Of a DNA stretch of 64,000 bases, positions 1 to 7,716 are shown in pieces (position 1 is the first letter of the stretch; every line of letters starts with the position of its first letter). Source of the DNA: an uncultured Acetatifactor sp. Its GTDB lineage: Bacteria; Bacillota; Clostridia; Lachnospirales; Lachnospiraceae. The notes under the pieces were generated by a model that was not told the origin of the DNA, did no database searches, and saw only the letters and a list, made by a program, of their open reading frames with translations. Position numbers and translations under genes: made by a program. Location of the stretch: assembly GCA_910577665.1 (NCBI GenBank), contig CAJTOJ010000002.1, positions 203,948 to 267,947 of the forward strand. The letters run 5' to 3'.

Positions 1-382
1 CCATAACCATCTGCATGGCCATCCGGAATCCTGTGTAAAATCCCAGCTCCGTCTCCCGGCTATGCCTCTTTTCACACAGAACCTGCAGCTGTTCGTACAA
101 TTCCCATTGTTCCCCTGTCAGCTTGCTGCACAATGTATCCTGCAGGGCAATAATCTGTTCCAGGTTCGTGCGCAGATCCTCGCCGGTAATCTCATTGGCT
201 GGTTCCAGGTTCCCATAGTAGAAATCCTCCAAAAAATCATTGGAGTCCTCCACGGACATACCCGCGAAACCCTGTGCCGGTTTCTCCAGCGCATTGGCAA
301 TCCTCTTCAGCTCATGGATCAGTTTGGGGAGCTCCTTCCCCAGCATGTCCAACCCTATTTTTGTTTCCTGTAAGTCTGTCAT
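1..382 (-). CDS. DUF6809-like hypothetical protein (C-terminus cut by window edge)
   Basis: The reading frame opens with ATG at 382 behind a strong AAGGAGGAG site and stays open to base 1, so only the first 127 codons are visible. The protein is acidic and apparently all-helical, with the segment FYYGNLEP followed by two predicted helices and a conserved-looking end GFYTGFRMAMQM. That layout (a short NGE/NLEP-like motif, then a helix pair, then F..GFR) resembles DUF6809 proteins, which are common in Lachnospiraceae and have no known function. The family assignment is from memory of its pattern and is moderately secure. No signal peptide or membrane segment is seen. The gene stands alone and reads away from the HTH gene at 648. 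Confidence 0.65.
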   Translation of the reverse strand, partial: MTDLQETKIGLDMLGKELPKLIHELKRIANALEKPAQGFAGMSVEDSNDFLEDFYYGNLEPANEITGEDLRTNLEQIIALQDTLCSKLTGEQWELYEQLQVLCEKRHSRETELGFYTGFRMAMQMVM

Positions 383-409
383 AATGCTCTCCTCCTTGGA
401 TTCTATATT

Positions 410-423
410 AGTATTATAATACT
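410..423 (-). promoter_or_regulatory. Palindrome over a likely -10 box
   Basis: AGTATTATAATACT is a perfect 14-base palindrome 28 bases upstream of the minus-strand start at 382. It contains TATAAT on both strands, so it probably serves as the -10 region and may also be a binding site for a dimeric regulator. No convincing -35 box was found at the right distance. Confidence 0.4.
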
Positions 424-647
424 TCTGTAAGATGGTAAGACTACTATAACAAGTATAAGAATAAATTGCAAGCAAAATACACACTTTTGGCACAAATATC
501 ATCCGGCAGGCTCCGGTGAAAGTTCTTTTCTATTCTTTCTGCTCTGCTACTTGTTTAGGATTACAAAAGTTCTGTAACAACTATAAAATAAGAGACATGG
601 GCATATCCCTTGAACCACTTTACACTTTAAGAAACAGGAGCAAAAAT

Positions 648-941
648 ATGGAACAGAATTATGGTCATCTGGAAATCCGGCTGAATGAACTGATGCAGCA
701 GAAAAAACTCAGCAAAAACAAACTATCCCACAAAGCCGAAATGAACTGGAAACAAATCGACAATTACTGCACCAACAATATTACCCGGCTGGATACCTAT
801 GTCCTGTGCAAGCTTTGTACCGTGTTGGAATGTGAGATACAGGATCTGCTGGTATTCCATCCTTCAGAACCAGAACCAAATACTCCGCCGCAAGCAGACA
901 GGTGTCCGGCTTACAGCACCATGAAGCAGCGGGATATCTGA
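648..941 (+). CDS. Small XRE-type helix-turn-helix regulator
   Basis: A 97-residue protein. ATG at 648 is preceded by AGGAG at 636-640, which favours it over the upstream ATG at 516. Residues about 7-66 form a Cro/C1-type HTH: a first helix (EIRLNELMQQKK), the SKNKLSHKAEM turn, and a recognition region ending in the typical LDTYVLCKLCTVLECEIQDLL. Such proteins are usually small DNA-binding repressors. The tail after residue 70 is proline-rich and not recognised. The target is unknown. It converges on another small HTH gene (1140-1517) with a hairpin between them. Confidence 0.75.
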   Translation: MEQNYGHLEIRLNELMQQKKLSKNKLSHKAEMNWKQIDNYCTNNITRLDTYVLCKLCTVLECEIQDLLVFHPSEPEPNTPPQADRCPAYSTMKQRDI

Positions 942-1039
942 CCCCTGCGGTATCGGCCAGATATCAAAGGCATCCCGGCAGCCTTGTAAAGACGGCTATT
1001 TTCCACATTGTCCGCAAGAACAGAGAGTGTCTCCTTCAT

Positions 1040-1075
1040 CCGGGAGTATCCGGTCTTACAGACCCGGACTCCCGG
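1040..1075. terminator. GC-rich hairpin between convergent HTH genes
   Basis: A stem with arms CCGGGAGT and ACTCCCGG, continued inward by CCGG pairs around a TAC loop, lies midway between the 3' ends of two converging genes. There is no T tract on either side, so termination is inferred from position and stem strength only. Confidence 0.4.
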
Positions 1076-1139
1076 TCATATAAGAATCCTGCCTCTGCCC
1101 TGTCTGCCATATGACCATGCCCTCTTCCAGAGCCGCCTG

Positions 1140-1517
1140 TCATTGGACAGACAATTCAAACTCTTTTCGCTCCCCTCTGCTATCCGGCCGCATGCATTTT
1201 CCGTACATCCGGAACCTTTTTTCTCTCTCTTCGTGTCCCCTGTGTTCCCGAATGACAGCCTTGAGGACTTCACATTCCGGCACAAGCAGTTCCTCCATAT
1301 GTATCTGGAACAACCCAGACAAGATGTACAGATGATCCACGGTAGGCAATGCTTTTCCCTGCAGCCACCGGTAAACTGGCTGTGGACAGGCCAGATCCAA
1401 CAGTTTCTGGATGTCCTTGACAGAATATCTGCCCTGCCTCATGAGATGTCCCAGACGCTTTCCAGTCTTCTCCATACTGATCACACGCTCCGAACCACAT
1501 TTCAACAGAATGTTCAT
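1140..1517 (-). CDS. Helix-turn-helix regulator, XRE-like
   Basis: A 125-residue protein. ATG at 1517 is chosen because GGGAGGTG lies just upstream; an in-frame GTG two codons earlier is the alternative, and the longer frame to 1625 has no ribosome binding site. Residues about 16-75 hold a helix-turn-helix of the type found in many small clostridial regulators: LGHLMRQGRYSVKDIQKLL, then YRWLQGKALPTVDHLYIL and a third helix ending in MEELLV. The remaining tail is rich in Arg, Lys and Glu. It probably binds DNA, but no target or effector can be inferred. Confidence 0.7.
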   Translation of the reverse strand: MNILLKCGSERVISMEKTGKRLGHLMRQGRYSVKDIQKLLDLACPQPVYRWLQGKALPTVDHLYILSGLFQIHMEELLVPECEVLKAVIREHRGHEEREKRFRMYGKCMRPDSRGERKEFELSVQ

Positions 1518-1858
1518 ACTCACAACACCTCCCTGCACGTTTTTGCGGACATTTTTTCTGTTCCTGGCATAGTCCTTGCTGCCTGCATAGTCCCTGCTGC
1601 CTGGAATGCATACTTCCTGTCTCATTTTGTGTCTGCCGATTTTTCTGCGTGGAAATTCGCGGATTCCTCCCGCCCTCAGAACGGATTCCTGCGGGTATGC
1701 ATCTGTAATACTGCCACACAGGATAAGGAAATCCCCGGCGAAGAACTCGCCTTTTTCTTATTTTACCACCTGTGCCGTTTTTTTGCATTGGACAGTTAGT
1801 CCAAAATTTTCAGACAGTTTTCCCTTCCCTCCCAAGAACCAGACTTCGTCTGCAAATT

Positions 1859-2003
1859 GTTACTGCTCACGGCGTAGCCGTAACCGCAACAGGATGCACT
1901 CAAAATGAGCAAAGAATGCTTATTTTGGCGCATGCAGTGTCGGGTTTGTCACGCAAGGAACGCGTGAAAACACCTGGCGGCAATGCCAGATGAAGCGTAA
2001 CTG
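1859..2003 (+). repeat. Dispersed structured element, copy A
   Basis: A 145-bp intergenic element bounded by GTTACTG at 1859 and its near-inverse GTAACTG at 1997. Inside are a hairpin around CAAAATGAGCAAAGAATGC, then GGCGCA, then a block reading TCGGGTTTGTCACGC...ACGCGTGAAAACACCTGGCGG. The same order of blocks recurs, inverted, at 34785-34954 and as a head-on pair at 51304-51480. It ends about 50 bases before the tRNA gene. It has no open frame of its own. Confidence 0.7.
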
Positions 2004-2052
2004 CAAATTTCCCTCTTCCCTTTTTCCTGTAGTTGTGTTATAGTAGGTGCAT

Positions 2053-2125
2053 GGAAGCATAGCTCAGCTGGGAGAGCGCTCGCCTGACTAGCGGGAGGTC
2101 AAGGGTTCGAGCCCCTTTGCTTCCA
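2053..2125 (+). tRNA. tRNA-Val (anticodon GAC)
   Basis: A 73-base cloverleaf. The acceptor GGAAGCA pairs with TGCTTCC, followed by discriminator A. The D stem is GCTC/GAGC, the anticodon stem CTCGC/GCGGG (with one T-G wobble), and the T arm AAGGG-TTCGAGC-CCCTT. The loop CTGACTA puts anticodon GAC at 2086-2088. CCA is not encoded. Base 37 is T, where nearly all tRNAs carry a purine. TATAGT at 2039-2044 is a possible -10 box. Confidence 0.9.
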
Positions 2126-2202
2126 TTTTTAGTGCCTTTTTTCCATGCCGCAGCTTTCGGTTTTCCAGCAGTGAAATATACTCTAAATGGATTCTTAGTC
2201 AA

Positions 2203-2350
2203 TATCCCCCGCTGCGAAGCAAAGCGTGCTAAAGCACGCGGACATCCAGCTTGTAGTGCTGCAGGCAGCGGGGTATGTGGTCTTGGCTCCGCTTCGTTGT
2301 TTGCTGATCATGAGCCACCAGCACTACGCACCCCTCACGGCAAGAGCCAA
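2203..2350. other. Nested palindromic intergenic DNA
   Basis: No gene is seen in this stretch. It holds several nested inverted repeats: CCCCGCTGC (2207-2215) against GCAGCGGGG (2265-2273), GCGTGCT against AGCACGC (2224-2239), and GTAGTGCTG (2253-2261) against CAGCACTAC (2319-2327). Together they could fold into a branched structure. It may be a degraded mobile or regulatory repeat; the function is unknown. Confidence 0.5.
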
Positions 2351-2417
2351 ATGGATGCTGACACATCCGCCTGGCTCATTGCCCGCAGGAATCATGTGAT
2401 TTTCTCATGGTAAGTGA

Positions 2418-2552
2418 AGAACATATTCAGAAGTGCAAAAAGAAATCGAAATGATGTGCCGGGCTATGGAAGATATGAAAAGCCAGACCTTGAAAGAAAG
2501 GATGATACATAAAATGTCTTTTGGGAATTTGATGAAAAAGCAAGTCCTTTGA
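2418..2552 (+). pseudogene. Remnant of Rpn-type (PD-(D/E)XK) nuclease/transposase C-terminus
   Basis: A 44-codon open stretch starts right after a stop codon, has no start codon context, and ends at TGA 2550-2552. It reads ...EIEMMCRAMEDMKSQTLKE.., which resembles the C-terminal helix of recombination-promoting nuclease/putative transposase (Rpn) proteins, where a Met-Glu-Asp-Met-(K/R) motif is followed by charged helices. The catalytic domain is absent. The match is from memory of the family pattern, so it is only suggestive. Confidence 0.4.
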
Positions 2553-2592
2553 AACTTCCAGACATGCCGCTTCAGCGGCACAAACAATGGAT

Positions 2593-2695
2593 GAAGAACG
2601 CTGCTCTTGCGTTCTTCAGTGTGAGATAGGCGCTCTTTTGCGCCGTAGAAGTTCTTAGCGTACGTATTTTGAACGCTTAGAACTTCTTCTCACAC
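2593..2695. other. Multi-branched hairpin structure (cruciform)
   Basis: A hairpin GAAGAACGC/GCGTTCTTC (2593-2617) is followed by an 8-bp outer stem GTGTGAGA (2619-2626) / TCTCACAC (2688-2695). That stem encloses two further hairpins: GGCGC/GCGCC (2629-2644), and AGAAGTTCTTAGCGT with its inverse at 2647-2687 (one mismatch). The outer stem abuts the last hairpin exactly, giving a three-way junction. There is no coding frame. It could be a structured RNA or a palindromic repeat. Confidence 0.6.
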
Positions 2696-2800
2696 TTCTC
2701 TGGAATAGCCAGATAGCGTGTGCTGCAGGCTGATCCAGTCATGCTGATAAGGCAGAAGAGCAAAGACACAAAATTATATACACTACCCATGCTGATACGC

Positions 2801-2852
2801 AGCTGCCTTTCCGGGGCAACAGACCTGTCAGGCCTGCCCCGGAAAGGCAGCT
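2801..2852 (-). terminator. Long hairpin just after rhaD
   Basis: Two perfectly complementary 18-base arms (2801-2818 and 2835-2852) flank a 16-base loop, starting 30 bases past the rhaD stop codon. No T tract follows on the minus strand, so it may protect or process the mRNA 3' end rather than act as a classical terminator. Confidence 0.55.
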
Positions 2853-2882
2853 TGTTCCTATAGACCCTCATCCGGCATTCTG

Positions 2883-3749
2883 TCAGCAGTACAGGGCATC
2901 CTCCCACTTGAAGTCCAGGATTTCCTCATTCAGCTTCACTCCGAAATCCCTGCCGATATCCCGCAGATTCTCATCCGTGATCAGCTGGCGGGGCGGTTTG
3001 CCGCCAGTTGCTGCCAGCGCGATGGAAGCAATCTGGGCCGCCTTCTCAATGGTATGCATCAGCCCGAAAGCCGTATCAAAATCAGGTCCGGATACAAACA
3101 GTCCATGGAAAGCCCAGATAGCCGCATCGTATTTCTCCATAAGGACGCAGGTGGCCCGGGCAATCTCAGGTCCTCCCGGCACCATCCAGGGTACTACACC
3201 TACGCCGCCGGGAAAAACCACACAGCACTCTGTGGCACTCTTCCAGAGCATCCGTGTGAACACCTCTGCCTGCAGGGGCAATACATATGTCAGAGCAATC
3301 ACATATGGGGTATGCGCGTGGTAGATCACCCGGTTGGCCCCGTCTGTCACACGCTTTCTCACGGAATGGTTCATGAAATGGGTGGGAAATTCACTGGTAG
3401 GCTTCCCTCCATTTTCCAGCCCCCAGACAATCCGGTAGGCATCCCCCCTCTCATTGATCTCCACGATGCAGATGCTGTTGCGTGGCTCCAGGCCTACATT
3501 CTGCAAAAATTTCCCGCTACCGGTGGAGATAAAGTATTCTCCCTGCAGGTTGTCCGCCTGGACACCAAGCTCCACCCAGGGTCCCGGCTCCTTTTTAAAA
3601 TAAGGACGGCACTCTGCCACTTCCTCTTCCTTCATACGGTATGTCAGATTCCCGCCATTTCTCTCATGCCAGCCTTGTCTCACGCCATCGTGGCACATGC
3701 GGATATAGTCTTCCATTATCTTGACGCCAAATATACTGTTCAATCTCAT
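2883..3749 (-). CDS. rhaD: Rhamnulose-1-phosphate aldolase
   Basis: This zinc enzyme cleaves L-rhamnulose 1-phosphate into dihydroxyacetone phosphate and L-lactaldehyde, the last step of L-rhamnose breakdown. It carries GWHERNGGNL near residue 27, the glutamate in TSEFPTH (about 120), and the zinc histidines in YHAHTPY (144, 146) and WAFHG (215). These match the E. coli ligands His141, His143 and His212 in position. The start is uncertain: ATG at 3749 sits only two bases after GGGAGG, whereas TTG at 3743 has ideal spacing and gives the E. coli-like N-terminus. It is the third gene of rhaB-rhaA-rhaD. Confidence 0.95.
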   Translation of the reverse strand: MRLNSIFGVKIMEDYIRMCHDGVRQGWHERNGGNLTYRMKEEEVAECRPYFKKEPGPWVELGVQADNLQGEYFISTGSGKFLQNVGLEPRNSICIVEINERGDAYRIVWGLENGGKPTSEFPTHFMNHSVRKRVTDGANRVIYHAHTPYVIALTYVLPLQAEVFTRMLWKSATECCVVFPGGVGVVPWMVPGGPEIARATCVLMEKYDAAIWAFHGLFVSGPDFDTAFGLMHTIEKAAQIASIALAATGGKPPRQLITDENLRDIGRDFGVKLNEEILDFKWEDALYC

Positions 3750-3932
3750 GCCCTCCCATCTGCATTCTATGCTATTTTCCAGATCCATTCCGGATCTTCT
3801 GGCAGATATCCTTCCATCCCCGGAGGAAACCGGCCTTCCTGTCCGGATACCATATTCTGATATCCGGCTTCCAGACACACCGCCCCAGGCAGCACATTCC
3901 TTTACGGCTGCCTGGGGCGGACCAGCTTCGGA

Positions 3933-5189
3933 CTACCTCTTCAGCAGTACCTCATCTTCATATTTCTTGATCTCACCATAGAAATCCTTGTCGCTCACAA
4001 CGCCACAGCGCTCACAGTACTCTGCCCAGATGTCGCCGAAAGGCAGGGTCTTCACTGCCTCCTGCTCCACCATCAGCTCCGTCATCCGGTTCTCGTCCTG
4101 GAGCTTTTTCAGCTCTGCATTGGGCGTACAAAGGGCAGACAGCAGCGCCTTCTGCCAGCTTCTGAAGCCCATGGCCCATGCGGACACGCGGTTGATGCTG
4201 GCATCGAAATAATCCAGTGCCATATAAACCCTTTCCAGGCCATTGCACCTGACAATCTCCTTGGCCATCTCCTTAGTCTCATCATCAAAGAGCACTACAT
4301 GGTCACTGTCCCAGCGGATGGGTCTGGTAATATGCAGGGCGATCTCCGGGAAGAAACACAGCAGGGCCGGAATCTTGTCGCTGACCACCTCAGTAGGGTG
4401 ATAATGTCCATTGTCCATCAAAGGCAGACAACCTTCATGGGTGGCAGCAAAGCTTAAGGTAAACTCTGCGCTACCAACGGTATATGCCTCCACACCGATC
4501 CCAAATACCTTGGACTCCACACATGGTTTTACTTTGTTCCTGTCATAAGGCTCTGCCAGGATCTGCTCGATGGAATCCTTGTATCTTTCTCTGGGTCCCA
4601 TGCGGTCAGCAGGCACATCCTTGCATCCGTCCCCGGTCCAGATGTTCATTACACAGGGAACACCGGTCTCTTCCGCAAAATACTGGGAGATGCGCACACA
4701 GGCCCTGCCATGGTCGATCCAGAATCTTCTGGTCTCCTCATCCGGGCTGGAGAGCGTCAAGCCATTCTTCACTTTGTCATGAGAGAAAAAGGTAGGGTTA
4801 AAGTCAATTCCCATATTCCTCTCCTTGGCGAAATCAACCCATTTCCTAAAATGTCTGGGCTCTATCTTGTCCCTGTCCACAAATTCCCCATCCTCAAAAA
4901 TGGCATAACAGGCATGGAGGTTCAGCTTCTTCCTGCCAGGCATGAGGCTGAGGGCCTTGTCCATATCGTCCATCAGCTGCTTTGGCGTCCTGGCTTTTCC
5001 AGGATAATCCCCTGTGGTCTGGATACCACCGGTCAAAGGGCCGTCATGGTCAAAGCCGATTACATCATCCCCCTGCCAGCAGTGCAGGGAAACAGGTGCC
5101 TCCATACACTTCAGGATTGCAGCCTCGGTGTCCACACCGTAAGAGGCGTAGATTGCTTTTGCGGATTCATATCTCTCCTTGGTTGTCAT
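3933..5189 (-). CDS. rhaA: L-rhamnose isomerase
   Basis: A cytoplasmic, metal-dependent enzyme that converts L-rhamnose to L-rhamnulose. The 418 residues match the usual family length (419 in E. coli). Typical segments are present: VSLHCWQGDDV near the N-terminus, GGIQTTGDYPGKAR, the metal-site region around MDNGHYHPTEVVSDK, and WDSDHVVLFDDE towards the C-terminal third. ATG at 5189 follows GGAAGGATCAAT. It lies between rhaB (91-base gap) and rhaD (183-base gap) and is probably co-transcribed with them. Nothing is truncated. Confidence 0.97.
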   Translation of the reverse strand: MTTKERYESAKAIYASYGVDTEAAILKCMEAPVSLHCWQGDDVIGFDHDGPLTGGIQTTGDYPGKARTPKQLMDDMDKALSLMPGRKKLNLHACYAIFEDGEFVDRDKIEPRHFRKWVDFAKERNMGIDFNPTFFSHDKVKNGLTLSSPDEETRRFWIDHGRACVRISQYFAEETGVPCVMNIWTGDGCKDVPADRMGPRERYKDSIEQILAEPYDRNKVKPCVESKVFGIGVEAYTVGSAEFTLSFAATHEGCLPLMDNGHYHPTEVVSDKIPALLCFFPEIALHITRPIRWDSDHVVLFDDETKEMAKEIVRCNGLERVYMALDYFDASINRVSAWAMGFRSWQKALLSALCTPNAELKKLQDENRMTELMVEQEAVKTLPFGDIWAEYCERCGVVSDKDFYGEIKKYEDEVLLKR

Positions 5190-5280
5190 ATTGATCCTTC
5201 CTTTCCTCTACAATATTTTGTGATTGATATCCCTAACAGCCAGTGGGGATATTGTCCATCTTATCGTTTAAAACGGCCTG

Positions 5281-6693
5281 TCAATATTCCTTGATCGGGA
5301 ATGAGCGGAACACACAGGCCCTGGCTTCCTTCAGATCCGCCAGTTCCCCTGCCGCCATCATCTGGGCAGACAGGTTGCCGATAGCAGTCGCCTCCGTAGG
5401 TCCTGCATACACAGGAACCCCTGTGGCCTGTGCTGTAAGCCGGTTCAGATAATCAGCGTTGGCACCACCACCTACAATATGGATACAGTCATATGTCCGG
5501 GCCGTGATCTCCTGAATCTGGCGGATTGTCCTGGCATAGCATTTCGCCAGGCTGTTATATATGACACTGGCTACCTCTGCAAGGGTTTCCGGCACCTGCT
5601 GCCCGGACTCCCGGCAGGCTGCCTTCACTTCCTCCGTCATATTAGCCGGAGCCAGGAACCTGTCATCATTACAGTCCACAATGGATGCAATATTACACCT
5701 GGATGCCATCTCGCAGATCTCCCCAAAGCCCAGATCCCCGCCAATCTCTTTTTTCACAGACTGGATCATCCACAGCCCCATAATATTCTTCAGATAGCGG
5801 AAACGATAGTCGTAACCGCCTTCATTGGCCAGGTTGTTAGCCTTGCTCTGGGGGGAGCAATTCGCTTCCAGAAGCTCTGTCCCCATCAGGGACCAGGTGC
5901 CGGAACTGATATAGATGGCATCATCACTGCTGGTAGGCACAGCGATCACCGCCGATCCTGTATCATGGGTGGCCGGTACCACCACTTTGCAATTGAAACC
6001 TACCTCTGCCTGTACTTCCTCAGTCAGATCCCCCAGTGCCGTGCCAGGGGTAACCATCCTCTGGAAAATCTTCTTAGGATATCCCAGCATCTCTATCAGT
6101 TCCATGTCCCAGTCCTTGGTCACAGGACTGACAAGCTGCCCCGTTGTAGCCTCTGTATATTCTGTCGCTGCCACTCCGGAAAGCAGATAGTGGAAATAAT
6201 CCGGTACCATCAGCAGGGTTTCTGCCGCCGCAAGCTGCTCGGGCTTCTTCGTCTTCAACGCCATAAGCTGGTATATGGTATTGAACTGCTGTTTCTGTAT
6301 GCCCGTCCTGGCATACAGGGCATCCTCACTGATAATCTTGTACACCTCTTCATCCATGCCTTTGGTACGGTCATCCCGGTAAGCAACTGCATTGCCGATC
6401 CGTTTTCCTGCCTGGTCCAGCAGCACAAAGTCCACCCCCCAGGTATCAATCCCTACACTATCGGGAATCTTCCCCGCCTGGGCACATTTTTTCATGCCGC
6501 ACTTGATCTGGACAAACAATTCCTCCACATCCCATACCTTTTCTCCATCCTTGTCCACCATCCCATTGGGAAAACGATGGATCTCCTCCAGCACCATCCT
6601 GCCGTCTTCCAGGTGTCCCAGAATGTGACGGCCACTGGATGCCCCAATGTCAATGGCCAGATGGTATCTCCCCATTTGACTATCAGAACCCAT
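5281..6693 (-). CDS. rhaB: Rhamnulokinase
   Basis: An FGGY-family sugar kinase that phosphorylates L-rhamnulose at C-1 using ATP. The N-terminal ATPase signature AIDIGASSGRHILG (residues about 13-26) and the second-domain motifs ISSGTWSLMG and IVGGGANADYLNRLTAQ are intact. Its 470 residues are normal for the family. ATG at 6693 has AGGAG eight bases upstream. It is the first gene of the rhaBAD unit and follows the terminator of the PocR gene closely. Its own promoter must lie in about 60 bases, where no good -35 box is seen; that would fit dependence on an activator such as the AraC protein at 7717-8688. Confidence 0.97.
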   Translation of the reverse strand: MGSDSQMGRYHLAIDIGASSGRHILGHLEDGRMVLEEIHRFPNGMVDKDGEKVWDVEELFVQIKCGMKKCAQAGKIPDSVGIDTWGVDFVLLDQAGKRIGNAVAYRDDRTKGMDEEVYKIISEDALYARTGIQKQQFNTIYQLMALKTKKPEQLAAAETLLMVPDYFHYLLSGVAATEYTEATTGQLVSPVTKDWDMELIEMLGYPKKIFQRMVTPGTALGDLTEEVQAEVGFNCKVVVPATHDTGSAVIAVPTSSDDAIYISSGTWSLMGTELLEANCSPQSKANNLANEGGYDYRFRYLKNIMGLWMIQSVKKEIGGDLGFGEICEMASRCNIASIVDCNDDRFLAPANMTEEVKAACRESGQQVPETLAEVASVIYNSLAKCYARTIRQIQEITARTYDCIHIVGGGANADYLNRLTAQATGVPVYAGPTEATAIGNLSAQMMAAGELADLKEARACVFRSFPIKEY

Positions 6694-6751
6694 ACTACCT
6701 TCTCCTTTCTTTCCTTGATTCCCTTCTGATTTTATATTCTACCACGTTCCA

Positions 6752-6791
6752 GAAAATAAAAAAAGGACACTTTTTGATCAAAAAGTGTCCT
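6752..6791 (-). terminator. Intrinsic terminator of the PocR gene
   Basis: A perfect 28-base palindrome (6764-6791, arms AGGACACTTTTTGA / TCAAAAAGTGTCCT) begins 29 bases after the stop codon. It is followed on the minus strand by a run of T residues. This is a textbook Rho-independent terminator and separates the upstream gene from rhaB. Confidence 0.9.
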
Positions 6792-6820
6792 CTGTTGCAG
6801 ACATGCCACTGCCTGTCTCT

Positions 6821-7591
6821 TTACCCGTTCATCTCTTCCACGGCCCGGGAGATCTTCTGGACAATATCTTCCACTTCTTTGTTCACCAGAGAACTCTGTT
6901 CCGAAAGCTTGCCCACTTCCTTGGCCACTACCGCAAAGCCGGCCCCCTGCTCTCCTGTACGGGCTGCTTCAATACTGGCGTTCAGGGCAAGGATCTTCTG
7001 CTTGCTCTGCAGACCCTTCAGTTCTCCCGTTTTCTTGGTGATCTCTCCCACCAGTTCATGGGTCTTGGCCACGCCCTCGGCCAGCTTCTCCAGATTGATG
7101 CCTCTCTTTTTCTTCGCATATTCCGCATTGATAAAGTAATTCATCACTTTACCCAGAAGCTCTGCCGAGGCATGAATTGTCTCCTCAGAACGGACATTTA
7201 CTTTCTTCAGTGCCTGTATGTATACTTCCTCATCTACTTCAATCTCTCTGGCCACCTGGCGGAATTTCTCCTCATCTGGCTGCTTGGGCAACACCTGTCC
7301 GCCAATGACAGAACCTGCCTTTTCCCCGTTCACCATCAAAGGAATGGCAAAATCAATCAGACCTGCATGACAGCGGTATACACCCTTGCCCTCCCTGTCA
7401 CACTTCTCACACCTTGCACAGCCGATACTACTTCCCCTGGTATACTTAATACAAAAATCCGTAAAATTATAGCTCTTGGAAATATATTCCCCATCACTGC
7501 CCACTGCGACTGCTGCCAGCCCTGTAGCTGCCGCCCAGTCCGCTATCAAACCTTCAAATTCCTTCATATCCGCAAATTCTTTGATGTCCAT
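6821..7591 (-). CDS. Soluble PocR-domain methyl-accepting chemotaxis-like protein
   Basis: A 256-residue cytoplasmic protein. Residues about 1-140 look like a PocR sensory domain, including the cysteine cluster GCARCEKCDREG and the glycine-rich GEKAGSVIGGQVLP. Residues about 185-256 form the tip of a chemoreceptor signalling hairpin, ALNASIEAARTGEQGAGFA. No transmembrane or HAMP segment is present. PocR domains are named after the 1,2-propanediol regulator. L-lactaldehyde from RhaD is often reduced to 1,2-propanediol, so sensing that product is a plausible inference. GGAGG lies seven bases before ATG 7591, and the gene has its own terminator. Confidence 0.85.
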   Translation of the reverse strand: MDIKEFADMKEFEGLIADWAAATGLAAVAVGSDGEYISKSYNFTDFCIKYTRGSSIGCARCEKCDREGKGVYRCHAGLIDFAIPLMVNGEKAGSVIGGQVLPKQPDEEKFRQVAREIEVDEEVYIQALKKVNVRSEETIHASAELLGKVMNYFINAEYAKKKRGINLEKLAEGVAKTHELVGEITKKTGELKGLQSKQKILALNASIEAARTGEQGAGFAVVAKEVGKLSEQSSLVNKEVEDIVQKISRAVEEMNG

Positions 7592-7660
7592 TCAGATACC
7601 TCCATAAGTAATCTTGCCATGAATAAACTCATTTTATCATATTCTCTGTAAAATACCAAC

Positions 7661-7696
7661 AAAAAAATGTCTGTTCCGCAATCTTTTTCAGAACAG
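7661..7696 (-). terminator. Intrinsic terminator after the AraC gene
   Basis: Arms CTGTTCTG and CGGAACAG (one G-T pair) flank a 10-base loop, 21 bases past the stop codon. They are followed on the minus strand by ACATTTTTTTG. Confidence 0.75.
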
Positions 7697-7716
7697 AACA
7701 GCAAAACCTCTTCCTC

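Noticed and set aside
1008..1799. Long plus-strand frame of 263 codons
   Set aside because: It overlaps a minus-strand HTH gene with a good ribosome binding site. Its own protein has no domain, an unusual composition rich in Phe, Leu, Ser and His, and no site upstream.
2117..2413. 98-codon plus-strand frame after the tRNA
   Set aside because: It runs through nested palindromes, has no ribosome binding site and no domain.
3054..3860. 268-codon plus-strand frame over rhaD
   Set aside because: It is antisense to a clear enzyme gene; the Pro/His/Cys-rich composition is typical of a shadow frame.
5479..6729. 416-codon plus-strand frame over rhaB
   Set aside because: It is the antisense shadow of a full-length kinase gene and has no recognisable domain.
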